From JAHBNG01 sp039028975 (GTDB lineage: Bacteria > Chloroflexota > Anaerolineae > Caldilineales > Caldilineaceae), in the NCBI GenBank assembly GCA_039028975.1, contig JBCCHB010000017.1, positions 62,001 to 126,000 on the forward strand: a stretch of 64,000 bases of DNA. The letters run 5' to 3'. A program made the position numbers and the translations under genes. The notes beneath the pieces were generated by a model. The model made no database searches, was not told the origin of the DNA, and saw only the letters and a list, made by a program, of their open reading frames with translations. Position 1 is the first letter of the stretch. Each line of letters starts with the position of its first letter. Shown in pieces: positions 19,200-27,697 of this stretch.

Positions 19200-19858
19200 G
19201 TTTGGTACTCCTCTCTACGCGCATGTAAATCCTTTAGGCCCCGATGTACCAACATCTTGACTGAGGCTTCGCTCTTGCCCATTATCTGGGCAATTTCGGC
19301 CATACTGAGTTCACCAAAGAAGCGGAGCAGAATGGCTTCAGCCCTATCAGCGGATAAGATACGCAATTGGCTTAGTACCTGTTCAACATGCAGTTGGTTT
19401 GATACGGTATCAGCGATAGGCTCGCTTTGTGCGGGAAGCTGTTCTAGGCTCTCTAGGGGTGCAGTTCGGCGCGTTTGCCGCAGATGGTGCAAGGCTTTAT
19501 TGCGTGCTATGCCCAGAAGCCAAGTGCGAAAGGAGCTATCGTTGCGAAATGTGGATAGCTTTTCCATTGCTCCCATAAACGTTTGAGAGGTCAGATCCTG
19601 GGCGTCATCTGGATTGCCAACTCTGGCATAGAGAAAGCGATAAACGCTGGTGACGTGGTTGCGGTAGAGTTGGGCAAAAGCGGCTTTATCTACTTGTGCG
19701 CGTTGAACTAAAGAGCGGTCGCTTTGAAAACCATCGTTTCTCATATCTTCCGCATCAGAGAGCAAACTTTGGTTGTCAAACGGCGCTGAATATAAGACAA
19801 GGTCATGATTCGTATCTATGTTTTTTGGTCGAGCAACTGTAAAAGCGTCCTGCTTCAT
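19196..19858 (-). CDS. ECF-type RNA polymerase sigma factor
   Basis: 220 residues. Region 2 runs from about residue 60 (FAQLYRNHVTSVYRFLYARV, then DAQDLTSQTFM) to about 120 (RTWLLGIARNKALHHLRQ). Region 4 covers about 150-210, with the helix-turn-helix MAEIAQIMGKSEASVKMLVH. There is no region 1 or 3, as expected for extracytoplasmic-function sigma factors. A 50-residue N-terminal extension is of unknown role. The next gene, overlapping by 4 bp, encodes the likely anti-sigma factor. The operon is presumably autoregulated, but I could not fix a promoter upstream. Confidence 0.92.
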   Translation of the reverse strand: MKQDAFTVARPKNIDTNHDLVLYSAPFDNQSLLSDAEDMRNDGFQSDRSLVQRAQVDKAAFAQLYRNHVTSVYRFLYARVGNPDDAQDLTSQTFMGAMEKLSTFRNDSSFRTWLLGIARNKALHHLRQTRRTAPLESLEQLPAQSEPIADTVSNQLHVEQVLSQLRILSADRAEAILLRFFGELSMAEIAQIMGKSEASVKMLVHRGLKDLHARREEYQT

Positions 19859-20471
19859 CGATGGATGCCTTTTCTTCCCATGAAATCTCTTCGACTCACA
19901 ATAATCAGCAGCTTATCGCTGTGTAGGAACACCCGATGCTGCATGTAGGCGTACCCATTGAGCGTTGCGATTTGCTGATTATTTGTTGCATGAATACACT
20001 CATTGGTAACAGGGAATTTTTGACTTAGGAAAGAATTAAATAAAACCTAACAAAAGAGCTTTGGTAGTGGTGGGAGATAATCTCACATTGGTTCAGAGAG
20101 AGAACAAGCAAAAAGTGCAACTTAGATTGGTCGATTTTGGTCGTGCTCAGAGTGCGCTCTCAAATATCGCCAAAGTAAGTTCTATTCTTCAATCCTCGCC
20201 TCTGAGCAGGGGTTGGAGATAATCTCACCTTACTACCAGAGCTTTCGGGTTCTCGAAATGACAAGTATCGATCCGTTGCGGTCTACTAATTATCAGTTGG
20301 GCATGTCAGGTCAGGTCGATACAACACTTCTGGGTTATAATTGGCTTAGAAAAGTTTTGTCCTGACTCATGACCAAGCCATATCATCCTGTCATTTCATT
20401 GGTAAGGAGCATTCGTTTCAATTGTAAATGAAATTTGTGATGATTGTGTGAAAGTATGGAGAATTTTCTTT
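19859..20471. other. Non-coding divergent region, 600 bp
   Basis: Lies between the divergent sigma factor and UDG genes. Its only clear content is a 200-bp inverted-repeat element (20056-20250). The rest is featureless. Confidence 0.55.
20056..20250. mobile_element. Inverted-repeat element E with duplicated GGAGATAATCTCAC
   Basis: About 32-bp imperfect arms (roughly 24 of 32 positions pair): AGAGCTTTGGTAGTGGTGGG from 20056 and, inverted, the segment ending TTACTACCAGAGCTTTCGG near 20250. Each arm carries the near-palindrome GAGATAATCTC (20074-20084 and 20216-20226). It could be a MITE-like element, or paired operator sites between the sigma operon and the UDG gene. Confidence 0.5.
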
Positions 20472-21089
20472 ATGACAGGTGACGAGAGAGAGGAAAAACT
20501 GGCGGCGATCGTCGAAAGAATGATGAAGCTGACCGACGATCCGCTAGCTGACGAGGGGACACGTATGGTCATCTACCGCGGCAATCCTAGGGCCAAGCTC
20601 ATGGTCGTTGGCGAAGCACCCGGTCCCCGGGAAAACGAGCAGGGGCAACCCTTTGTTGGACCATCAGGTAAGTTACTTGATCAGATTCTTGGCTCGGTTC
20701 ACTTTGATTCCAACCAGGATGTCTTTGTGACCAATGCAGTCTTTCGTATGCCGCCAGGGACGGGAGGGCGCTCGGTCCGTAAACCTGTTACCAAGGAGAT
20801 TGACTATTACAAACCATACCTGATGGAGATAATCAACTTAATTGACCCTCGGGTTATCCTGCTGACCGGTGCGGTCTCTATGCAGTCGATTCTCAATGAA
20901 ACAAAAACCGGCATTACCAAAATGCGTGGTCAATGGCATGAGATTGATGGGCGCTGGGTCATGCCCATATTCCACCCAGCTTATTTGCTGCGCAACCCAT
21001 CCAAGGAACCCGGTTCGCCCAAATCGCTTATGTGGCAGGATATCCAGGAGGTGCGGCGAAAGTTTGATGAGCCAGAATCAGGTGGGTAA
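20472..21089 (+). CDS. Family-4-like uracil-DNA glycosylase lacking all cysteines
   Basis: 205 residues from ATG 20472, which has TGGAGA 11 bases upstream; a GTG at 20448 would add eight residues. Motif 1 is GEAPG (47-51) followed by a QGQPFVGPSGKLLD block, and motif 2 is HPAYLLRNPS near residue 168. Both are classic for the UDG superfamily, families 4/5 type. Family 4 enzymes use four Cys to hold a 4Fe-4S cluster, but this protein contains no Cys at all; in the NAVFRMPPG segment the usual Cys-containing RPPGNR pattern is changed. It would excise uracil from DNA, or be a divergent member with other chemistry. Convergent with the M32 peptidase, only 2 bp between stops. Confidence 0.82.
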   Translation: MTGDEREEKLAAIVERMMKLTDDPLADEGTRMVIYRGNPRAKLMVVGEAPGPRENEQGQPFVGPSGKLLDQILGSVHFDSNQDVFVTNAVFRMPPGTGGRSVRKPVTKEIDYYKPYLMEIINLIDPRVILLTGAVSMQSILNETKTGITKMRGQWHEIDGRWVMPIFHPAYLLRNPSKEPGSPKSLMWQDIQEVRRKFDEPESGG

Positions 21090-21091
21090 GT

Positions 21092-22621
21092 TTAAGATGT
21101 TGAATCAAAGCCGTAGATTTCACCATACTTGGTATTCAAATAGCTAAAATAGGGTTCAAGCAAGAGTCCACCGCCTGTGACCCGCTTGATCAGTTCTGGG
21201 GCCGTATACTTACTGCCGTGGTGATAGATATTTTCCCGTAGCCATCTGTGGAGCGTTCCCATTTGGCCTTGACCCATCTCCTGCCCAATGGTTGGCTCGT
21301 CTTCCGTGGCCTTGGCAAAGAATTGAGAGGCCAGAATATTACCAAGTGTATAGCCCTGAAAGGAGCCACCAATCAACCCGCCAAACCAGTGTACATCTTG
21401 CAACACGCCATCAGCATCAGTGGGGGAAGAAACCCCCAAATCGGTTTGATACCGCGCGTGCCAGGCTTCTGGCAAATCGGCAACCGCTAATTTACCCTCG
21501 AGTAGATCGAGCTCCAAGTCAAAGCGTATAATTACGTGAAGATTATACGTTACCTCATCAGCATCCGTACGAATGAGCGATGGTTCAACCCGGTTGATGG
21601 CTTTGTAAAAACTATCAAGCGATACGGTGCCAAGTTGAGAAGGAAATTTTTCTTGAAGGTGAGGGTAGTAATGCTGCCAAAATAAGCGACTGCGTCCCAC
21701 CAAATTTTCCCAAAGACGAGATTGGCTCTCATGAACGCCGGCAGATGTTCCATGATTCAGATGCGTCCCTTCAAAACTAGGCGAGATACCTTGCTCGTAA
21801 AGGGCGTGGCCTGTTTCATGTAAGGTGCTAAAAAGACCATCATCCAGCCTATCTTCGCTGAATCGGCTCGTGATGCGGACATCGTCGATAGAAAATTTAA
21901 TCGCAAATGGGTGAGGGGTCTTATCTTGCCGTCCCCGGTTCATATCGTAGCCAAATTTTTTGGCGATTTCTATGCCGAATTCCCACTGGGAGCCTTCCGG
22001 AAAATGCTGATAGAGGCAGCTGCTGTCCACCTGTTTTTGTTCTTGTATCCGATTCAGGAGCAGAATGGTTCTCTCTCGAAGTTCGCCAAAGATCGGGCGA
22101 ATCGTAGCAACAGTCATCCCATAATCAGACTGGTTAATCAGCGGATCGGCCAAATGCTGGTGGCCAGTGAAGTAGCTGCTAAAGCGACGGCTGTAGTCAA
22201 GGGTCTTGTCTAGAAATGGCTGCACGTGAGTAAAATCATTATTCGCGCGCGCTTTCACCCACGCCGTATAGGCAGCCGTGCTATGTTCGGCAAATTGAGC
22301 CGCAAAATCTGGTGGGATACAAATGGCGTCCTCATATTTGCGCAAGGTGACGGCAATTAGTGCTGCGTCATCCGAATCGTCAGCTAGTTCTGATGTATGG
22401 GATGAGAGGTCATTGAGCAGACGCCCCAAGCTTGGATCTGTGAACTTTTCATGCGCTAGGCGGCGCAGGGTTGCCAATTGACGCCCACGAGCTTTGCTTC
22501 CGCCGGTTGGCATATAAGTTGATTGATCCCAAATCAAAACCGAAGCAGCGCCATTTAAATCGTTGACTTCCTGTACTCTGTGAAACAGTTCATTGCGTTT
22601 ATTTGTAAAATCAATTGGCAT
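21092..22621 (-). CDS. Carboxypeptidase Taq, M32 family
   Basis: 509 residues, the usual M32 length. The zinc site is HETGH (His268, Glu269, His272) in a TLHETGHALYEQG context, with Glu298 of HESQSRLWEN as third ligand. The DGLFSTLHE and ESQSRLWENLVGRS blocks are diagnostic of M32 metallocarboxypeptidases, which cleave C-terminal residues from peptides in the cytoplasm. AGGGGGT precedes the ATG. It is transcribed divergently from the S1-domain gene, sharing a 147-bp promoter region. Confidence 0.95.
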   Translation of the reverse strand: MPIDFTNKRNELFHRVQEVNDLNGAASVLIWDQSTYMPTGGSKARGRQLATLRRLAHEKFTDPSLGRLLNDLSSHTSELADDSDDAALIAVTLRKYEDAICIPPDFAAQFAEHSTAAYTAWVKARANNDFTHVQPFLDKTLDYSRRFSSYFTGHQHLADPLINQSDYGMTVATIRPIFGELRERTILLLNRIQEQKQVDSSCLYQHFPEGSQWEFGIEIAKKFGYDMNRGRQDKTPHPFAIKFSIDDVRITSRFSEDRLDDGLFSTLHETGHALYEQGISPSFEGTHLNHGTSAGVHESQSRLWENLVGRSRLFWQHYYPHLQEKFPSQLGTVSLDSFYKAINRVEPSLIRTDADEVTYNLHVIIRFDLELDLLEGKLAVADLPEAWHARYQTDLGVSSPTDADGVLQDVHWFGGLIGGSFQGYTLGNILASQFFAKATEDEPTIGQEMGQGQMGTLHRWLRENIYHHGSKYTAPELIKRVTGGGLLLEPYFSYLNTKYGEIYGFDSTS

Positions 22622-22691
22622 ACTACCCCCTATTGCATCGTATTATTGTCTTCACACTGTCTTCAAAAGGCATTCTCAGAAAGGTCCATCT

Positions 22692-22720
22692 TTGGCATTC
22701 TACATATAGACAAGTATAAT
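22692..22720 (+). promoter_or_regulatory. Sigma-70-type promoter of the S1-domain gene
   Basis: TTGGCA (22692-22697), a 17-bp spacer, then TATAAT (22715-22720). The -10 is perfect and the -35 differs from TTGACA at one base. The start of transcription would fall near 22727, about 42 bp before the ATG at 22769. Confidence 0.75.
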
Positions 22721-22737
22721 GTATAATTATACATTAT
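22716..22737. promoter_or_regulatory. 22-bp perfect palindrome over the -10 and start site
   Basis: The inner 18 bp read AATGTATAATTATACATT; the symmetry extends two more bases on each side. It overlaps the -10 hexamer and the expected start site, where a dimeric repressor would block initiation. It may also affect the divergent M32 gene. Confidence 0.6.
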
Positions 22738-22768
22738 TAAACTCCGAGACCCGAGGCAATTATTAATC

Positions 22769-24010
22769 ATGAGCGAGCATGAAGCACAGATCGTTGATGC
22801 TAGTGCGCCAAATGGCGTTTTGACTAGCGAGACGACATCTGAGTCAGCAGTAATACCCGATTCAGCTGACACCAACGAAGTACCCACAGCCACTACCGAA
22901 GTGGCGAACACCGATGCAACGAATGCTTCGCCAGAAGATTCAAGCGGAGAATCAGGTGATTCGGCTAAGGTGGAAGCTGATTCTGAAGGAACTGTACCTG
23001 CTCCCTCTACGAACGATTCTACAGATGAAGATGAAGTGGACGTCTCAATCACGAATGCAGTAGCCAATGAGGTTGAACCATCAGAAGCATCAGAACCAGC
23101 GGAAAACAAAGAACCAGTCGTAGAAGAAGTAACCCAACCATCCTCTGAAGAAGCAGCAGATTCAAGTGATGCCAGCAGTGAGACCCCTGTAGCCCAAGCA
23201 AGTGGTGAAGAGCCTTCTGCACCTGCTGTTAAAAATGAACAGCCAAAGAAAGAAGACGAGGACTCGAAGAAAAAGGTTGTACGCGTCCTAAGCGTTGGCC
23301 AGAATCTGGAGGGTACCGTTAAGCGTCTTACTGATTTTGGGGCATTTGTGGATATTGGCGTTGGTCGTGATGGGCTGCTTCATATATCAGAGCTATCACT
23401 ACAACGTGTTAACAAAGTAGGGGATGTTCTATCACAAGGTCAGGAAGTTTCGGTTTGGATCAAAGAGCTGAATCGAGAAAAGAATCGTATTAGCCTGACG
23501 ATGATATCTCCAGATACAAAAACGATTCGGGATATCAATAAAGATGACATCTTAGAAGGCACGGTCACTCGGATGATGCCCTATGGTGCATTCATTGATA
23601 TCGGTATTGGGCGTGATGCACTTCTGCATGTTCGCGAAATGGCGGAAGGATACGTCAAACGCCCAGAAGATGTAGTCAGCATCGGTGAAAAGTTAGAAGT
23701 GCGAATCTTAGAGGTCAGCAGGCGTAGAGGCCGAGTTGACCTGAGCATCAAAGGCCTCCGCCCGGAACCTGAATTAGAAGAACCAGAGGAGATGCAGGCT
23801 GAGGAAGAGGAAGCTGATGATGCGCTGGTAGATGAATTTGAGGATGTTGAGCCCATGTCTGCAATGGAATTAGCTTTAAAGCGGGCAATGGAGGGCGATG
23901 GTGGCAGAGATAGAGGGTCTAAACGCAGCCGTCGAAAATCAAAGCGTTCACGACGTGACCGAGACGAGTTTGATGACATCATTTCCCGGACGTTAAATAA
24001 TTCAGACTAA
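22769..24010 (+). CDS. S1 RNA-binding domain protein with acidic N-terminus
   Basis: 413 residues. Residues 1-165 are low-complexity, rich in Glu, Asp, Ser, Ala and Thr. Two S1 (OB-fold) domains follow at about 173-245 and 258-330, each with the pattern LEGTV-x-R-(L/M)-x-x-(F/Y)-GAF-(V/I)-DIG-(V/I)-GRD-(G/A)-LLH. The C-terminus alternates an acidic patch (335-365) with a very basic stretch near 385-405. Two-S1 proteins bind RNA, as ribosomal S1 or translation and RNA-decay helpers do. The next gene, 60 bp on, encodes ribosomal protein L33, which supports a translation role. Expression starts from the promoter at 22692. It is not a full ribosomal S1, which has four to six domains. Confidence 0.88.
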   Translation: MSEHEAQIVDASAPNGVLTSETTSESAVIPDSADTNEVPTATTEVANTDATNASPEDSSGESGDSAKVEADSEGTVPAPSTNDSTDEDEVDVSITNAVANEVEPSEASEPAENKEPVVEEVTQPSSEEAADSSDASSETPVAQASGEEPSAPAVKNEQPKKEDEDSKKKVVRVLSVGQNLEGTVKRLTDFGAFVDIGVGRDGLLHISELSLQRVNKVGDVLSQGQEVSVWIKELNREKNRISLTMISPDTKTIRDINKDDILEGTVTRMMPYGAFIDIGIGRDALLHVREMAEGYVKRPEDVVSIGEKLEVRILEVSRRRGRVDLSIKGLRPEPELEEPEEMQAEEEEADDALVDEFEDVEPMSAMELALKRAMEGDGGRDRGSKRSRRKSKRSRRDRDEFDDIISRTLNNSD

Positions 24011-24070
24011 ATACACTTGTTGTTGCATTACGATTTGTGACGACAGATACTAGATGCATAGGAGGTTATT

Positions 24071-24232
24071 ATGGCCAAAAAAGGCCCACGACAGCTGATC
24101 AAAATGCGCAGTACAGAAAGCTCGCATATGTACCTAACATCGAAAAATCGGCGCAACGATGCCAATCGATTAGAGCTGAAAAAGTACGATCCCGTTGTTC
24201 GTAAACATGTCATTTACCGAGAAACCAAATAA
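24071..24232 (+). CDS. rpmG: 50S ribosomal protein L33
   Basis: 53 residues, starting MAKKGPRQLIKMRSTESSHM, with the L33 blocks SSHMYLTSKNRRND, RLELKKYDPVVRKHV and a C-terminal YRETK. The zinc-binding CxxC pairs of the C+ form are absent, so it is the zinc-independent C- type. A perfect AGGAGG lies six bases before the ATG. It is 60 bp behind the S1-domain gene, probably in one transcript, and is closed by the terminator at 24297. Confidence 0.96.
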   Translation: MAKKGPRQLIKMRSTESSHMYLTSKNRRNDANRLELKKYDPVVRKHVIYRETK

Positions 24233-24296
24233 GTTTGAATGAGTCATCGTTGTATCGGACAGCCTAGTCGAACACGATATAATCGAGATGCATGAG

Positions 24297-24320
24297 CGCA
24301 GGGGATTACCCTGCGTTTTT
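24297..24320 (+). terminator. Rho-independent terminator after rpmG
   Basis: A CGCAGGG stem (24297-24303), GATTA loop and CCCTGCG (24309-24315) are followed directly by TTTTT. It closes the S1/rpmG unit. Confidence 0.88.
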
Positions 24321-24600
24321 ATTTGTCACCTATCTTCAAACTAGGCTCAGCATAGGGGAACATCCATCAAAGCCTGAACGTTATCATCTATACATTATGG
24401 TAAGATTTCCCATACGCACCCGTGCCACATGGGCATGATGTTTCGCCCCTCTACCACTCCCCCAATGAAATCGGCACCCACGACAATTACCTACCCATCC
24501 GACACTTATGAGAAAGAGCACACATTTGACATCTCTCCTAGTTATGACAGGCCACCACCAGCAACAATATATGTTGGGTTCTTCGCCTGAGGAATCGACT

Positions 24601-26319
24601 ATGGCTTCTAGTGACTACACAATCTCCTCTGTTCCCAACTTATGGAGTTGGAGCGGTTGGCGACTAGGTATAGTCATCATGACTACCATATCCCTTCTGC
24701 TTGGATTTCTTGCTACGAACTCGTATGCACTGATGCAAGGTGTGAAGACGGCCCCATCTGCGTCAAGCCATCTGACAACCCATGCGTTGGAAAGCCTAGA
24801 TGTTACCGACTTATCATTTGTACCAACACAAAGCATAACAGTTGGCAATATACTATCGGGGACGGACTCGTTAATTGAAGAAGATGCCGCAGTGGTCGAT
24901 GATTCTGCGGAAGGTGACGATGTGAGTGATGAAGCACCAACCGTTTCTCCTCCTATCCTTGAAGGAACCATCATTGCAAACCGGACTGAGGCCGCCGTTA
25001 CCTTTTTTGCAGAGGGCGAATTACGTCGTTTGGAACCGCTTCGATCAACAGGCATTGCGCTGCCAAGGGAAAGTTTTGCCATCAACCTTTTCAACTGTGA
25101 TGCAGATGATGAGTCACAAAGTGATGAGGACTGTTTTTGGGATCCATACTTGGTACAGGCCGATGGCTTTTATGAGATCTTGAATGGTGCAGAAGAAGGG
25201 TTGCCCTTGAAATTGATTCTTGAAGAAGCAGGCGTGCCAGATACAGACCAAATCCGAATACAAAACCGTACGACAAGTACTGAAATTTTTTTCTTCGGTG
25301 AAACACCTTACGAACTACCTCCAACGGCCTTTAGTGAATTTGAAGCACCGATAGACGATACGCCTGCTCTCTTCTATTTGCGAAGTTGTCTATCCTTGAA
25401 CGATGAAAGCGTCTGTGAATGGCTTCCCCAGCCGGCAGCAGCAGGCCAGTACTATGCGTTGAATGAAACTCGATCGTCCATTGGGCTACCCAATAGTCAA
25501 CTGACGTACGTTGAGCTGACACCGATTTTGGCCCAGGTAGACTCCGCATCCGAAACAATCGCCATTGATCAAAGCAATGTGGATAGCAGTACCGAGTCCC
25601 AAGCGGTTGCTCCTGGTGCTGTAGATGGCGTTACCCAATCTGCTACCTCAATCCCATGCCGGTTGATTGTACCAACGTTGAACATACGAAGCGGCCCAGG
25701 TCTAGAGTACCTTATCATCAGCCAAGCGTTTACTTCAGAAACAGACGAGGCATCTGTGCGTGTTATCGGGCAGGACGCGTCCGGATTTTGGTTGGCCACT
25801 GATGAACGGATCATCGCTGGTGGTTGGATTGCTTCGGCACCAAATCTACTAACGTGTGACGGAGACTTGGTTAGATTACCTATCGTACCGATTACCGATG
25901 GCCGATTGGCACCCGTGCCAGAGCCTGCGGAGTTGGCTGACAGCGCACCCGACGCAGAAAGTGACAGTGAAGGTGCCGCGGGAGAGAATGCAGATGAGGA
26001 GGATACAGGCGGGGAGAATAACGAAGGCGAGGACGGAGAGCCTACTCCTCCCAAAGGTCAATCCCTCCTCATCCTCGAAAATGTATTTGAAGCGGATGTT
26101 CGCTTTACCTTAAACGAAGAGTATGATCTACAACCTGGCGATACGGTCAATATTGTTGTCAATGCAGGTCGGGTCCAATTTTCAGTCAGCTCCCCGTGGA
26201 AAGGGGGAATGGCCGGCAACGCAGAATTTACTATCGAACCGGATCAGACGCGCAAGATGTTTCTCTATTTCATCCCCGATCCTGAGAATTCTGATCGATG
26301 GTTGATGAGATATGAATAG
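24601..26319 (+). CDS. Membrane-anchored extracytoplasmic protein with SH3b domain
   Basis: 572 residues from ATG 24601, chosen because TGAGGAA lies seven bases upstream; the frame is open 93 bp further but without a binding site. One hydrophobic helix (about 20-45) anchors a mainly acidic exterior part. An SH3b-type domain covers about 352-410 (a TLNIRSGPGLEYLII core and a GGWIAS end). Three weakly similar beta segments begin near 121, 216 and 488, each with an 'I-x-N-(R/V)-x4-5-FF/RF' start and an 'L-x-P' turn. The stretch 440-485 is highly acidic. SH3b domains often bind peptidoglycan. No enzymatic motif is visible. Convergent with the lipoprotein gene 14 bp away. Confidence 0.65.
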   Translation: MASSDYTISSVPNLWSWSGWRLGIVIMTTISLLLGFLATNSYALMQGVKTAPSASSHLTTHALESLDVTDLSFVPTQSITVGNILSGTDSLIEEDAAVVDDSAEGDDVSDEAPTVSPPILEGTIIANRTEAAVTFFAEGELRRLEPLRSTGIALPRESFAINLFNCDADDESQSDEDCFWDPYLVQADGFYEILNGAEEGLPLKLILEEAGVPDTDQIRIQNRTTSTEIFFFGETPYELPPTAFSEFEAPIDDTPALFYLRSCLSLNDESVCEWLPQPAAAGQYYALNETRSSIGLPNSQLTYVELTPILAQVDSASETIAIDQSNVDSSTESQAVAPGAVDGVTQSATSIPCRLIVPTLNIRSGPGLEYLIISQAFTSETDEASVRVIGQDASGFWLATDERIIAGGWIASAPNLLTCDGDLVRLPIVPITDGRLAPVPEPAELADSAPDAESDSEGAAGENADEEDTGGENNEGEDGEPTPPKGQSLLILENVFEADVRFTLNEEYDLQPGDTVNIVVNAGRVQFSVSSPWKGGMAGNAEFTIEPDQTRKMFLYFIPDPENSDRWLMRYE

Positions 26320-26332
26320 GTCAATTGATAAA

Positions 26333-27151
26333 CTACTTTCTTCGATAGCGCACATAGAGTTCGCGGGATACGTCATCTGGGGCCAATTCAATGCGAGCAG
26401 GCGGGCCAGCAAGGGCACCTTGATCGTCTACTAACTGAACCTCCCAGACGCCCCCCTGTGGTTCGATAAAGATCGAATTCATGTTGGTAAATCTCGTGTA
26501 CGGGCTGGCTTCTGTTCGGGTCTGCGTAGGCAACCCTGCTATGGAAACAGCCTCTACAGGAAGTTCTACACCATCATGTTTAACCGCAATGGTGTAGCCA
26601 GACAACCCCAACTCTCCATTGGCATAGACATAGAGAAAGATTCGTACAACGTTCGCTGCCAAAGAATCAGAAGGGAACTTCTCTGCCGTCTCTAGATCAA
26701 ATGCAAACTCGGGCGGGGCCGGGGTTTCAGTCGGCGTCTCAGTAGGGATTTCGGTTGGCACGGGGGTTGCAGTTGGCTCAGGTGTATTGGTCGGGTTTTC
26801 GGATTGGGTTGTCAGGGTTGGTGTTGCTGCTTCTGCAACTGTCGGTATTGCCGTGATTGCCACGCTCTGTTGCGCTGGGGGGTTGGTATTGGCGGGTGAA
26901 ACCGCTAATTCCCCTTCATTGCTTGCCTGAACGGCATTGCTGGCATTACCACTGGTCGTAACATTCGTGGTGCCGCCAATGGGCGTAGCAGTCCATGTTG
27001 GCACTGGCGTTCTCGTTGCTTGCCCTTGGCCACCACAGCCCACAACAAATAATAGCACAGTGGGCAAAAAAATCAGAGCCAATAGACCTCTGTACATCCC
27101 TTGGCTCGTTCTTACTCCTTGCATAAAACAGCATGTAGCATTTGGTAACAA
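26333..27151 (-). CDS. Lipoprotein with Thr/Pro linker, function unknown
   Basis: Up to 272 residues; the start could also be one of two in-frame ATGs just downstream (27124 or 27097 as the ATG's first base), and none has a well-spaced Shine-Dalgarno. The signal ends LLFVVGC-GG, a lipobox, so the mature protein would be lipid-anchored outside. A Thr/Pro-rich linker with 'TPEPTATPVPTEIPTETP' character follows. The C-terminal 120 residues form a compact beta-like domain (FAFDLETAEKF to the end). I do not recognise the domain. It faces the SH3b protein gene convergently, so a shared envelope role is possible but unproven. Confidence 0.7.
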   Translation of the reverse strand: MLPNATCCFMQGVRTSQGMYRGLLALIFLPTVLLFVVGCGGQGQATRTPVPTWTATPIGGTTNVTTSGNASNAVQASNEGELAVSPANTNPPAQQSVAITAIPTVAEAATPTLTTQSENPTNTPEPTATPVPTEIPTETPTETPAPPEFAFDLETAEKFPSDSLAANVVRIFLYVYANGELGLSGYTIAVKHDGVELPVEAVSIAGLPTQTRTEASPYTRFTNMNSIFIEPQGGVWEVQLVDDQGALAGPPARIELAPDDVSRELYVRYRRK

Positions 27152-27269
27152 TTGTCCCCCAAATAGGCAAATAGGTGTTGGATAGGAAAGTAGTGCTTAG
27201 ATCGTACCTCAAAATCGTGGGCCAGTGCAAGTTATCGTCTACTAAAGGGAGTATCTTACTTTGGGGTGA

Positions 27270-27357
27270 GAATGCATTGCACCCGGTTGAACCCGCATTA
27301 CAAAGCCGAAATCGCCAACTGGGTGCGTTGCATTCGGGTTGCGCGTCGAATGCAACG
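27270..27357. repeat. Inverted repeat with 20-bp arms (element F)
   Basis: GAATGCATTGCACCCGGTTG (27270-27289) pairs with 27316-27335 with three mismatches; GAATGCAACG recurs at 27348-27357. A hairpin-forming small element without coding capacity. Confidence 0.6.
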
Positions 27358-27565
27358 GCTGGGCTTCTGGTAGAACAGTCCTATCGCTTTTTCAACCGTG
27401 CATCGCATTCTTCTACTCTTTCCTCCACACTGAGAGGCTACCTCTACTAAATATGTGAGGAGGTACGTAGACAAAGTGAAGGGTGATGAGTGCGTTAGCG
27501 TAGAGTGATATAAGGAGCCTTACACTATAATCAAACTATTAGACCATTCTCATCTATACCCAGCC

Positions 27566-27643
27566 GTACAAACTCAGGCTCTGCATAAAGCAACACCATT
27601 CTTCGCCATTAGCGGTGTGTCTTTATCACGACCGCCAGCATAA
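27566..27643 (+). repeat. Dispersed repeat A, copy 2
   Basis: Matches copy 1 through ACTCAGGCTCTGCATAAAG, CAACA, a TTC-rich box, GCGGTGT and TTATCACGACCGCCAGCATAA. It lies about 130 bp upstream of copy 3, in the same direction. Confidence 0.58.
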
Positions 27644-27697
27644 ACTCCAGGCATTTTACTCACCAACGCCCCTCTGCTACTCCCATTGACTCCCGGC

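Larger units (their letters stand above)
27152..27697. other. Non-coding divergent region, 545 bp
   Basis: Between the lipoprotein gene and the S8 protease. It holds an inverted-repeat element (27270-27335) and repeat A copy 2 (27566-27643). No RNA gene was recognised. Confidence 0.55.

Noticed and set aside
24508..24600. 31-residue N-terminal extension of the SH3b-domain membrane protein
   Set aside because: ATG 24601 has a well-spaced TGAGGAA and puts the membrane helix at a normal position; the upstream ATG has no binding site.
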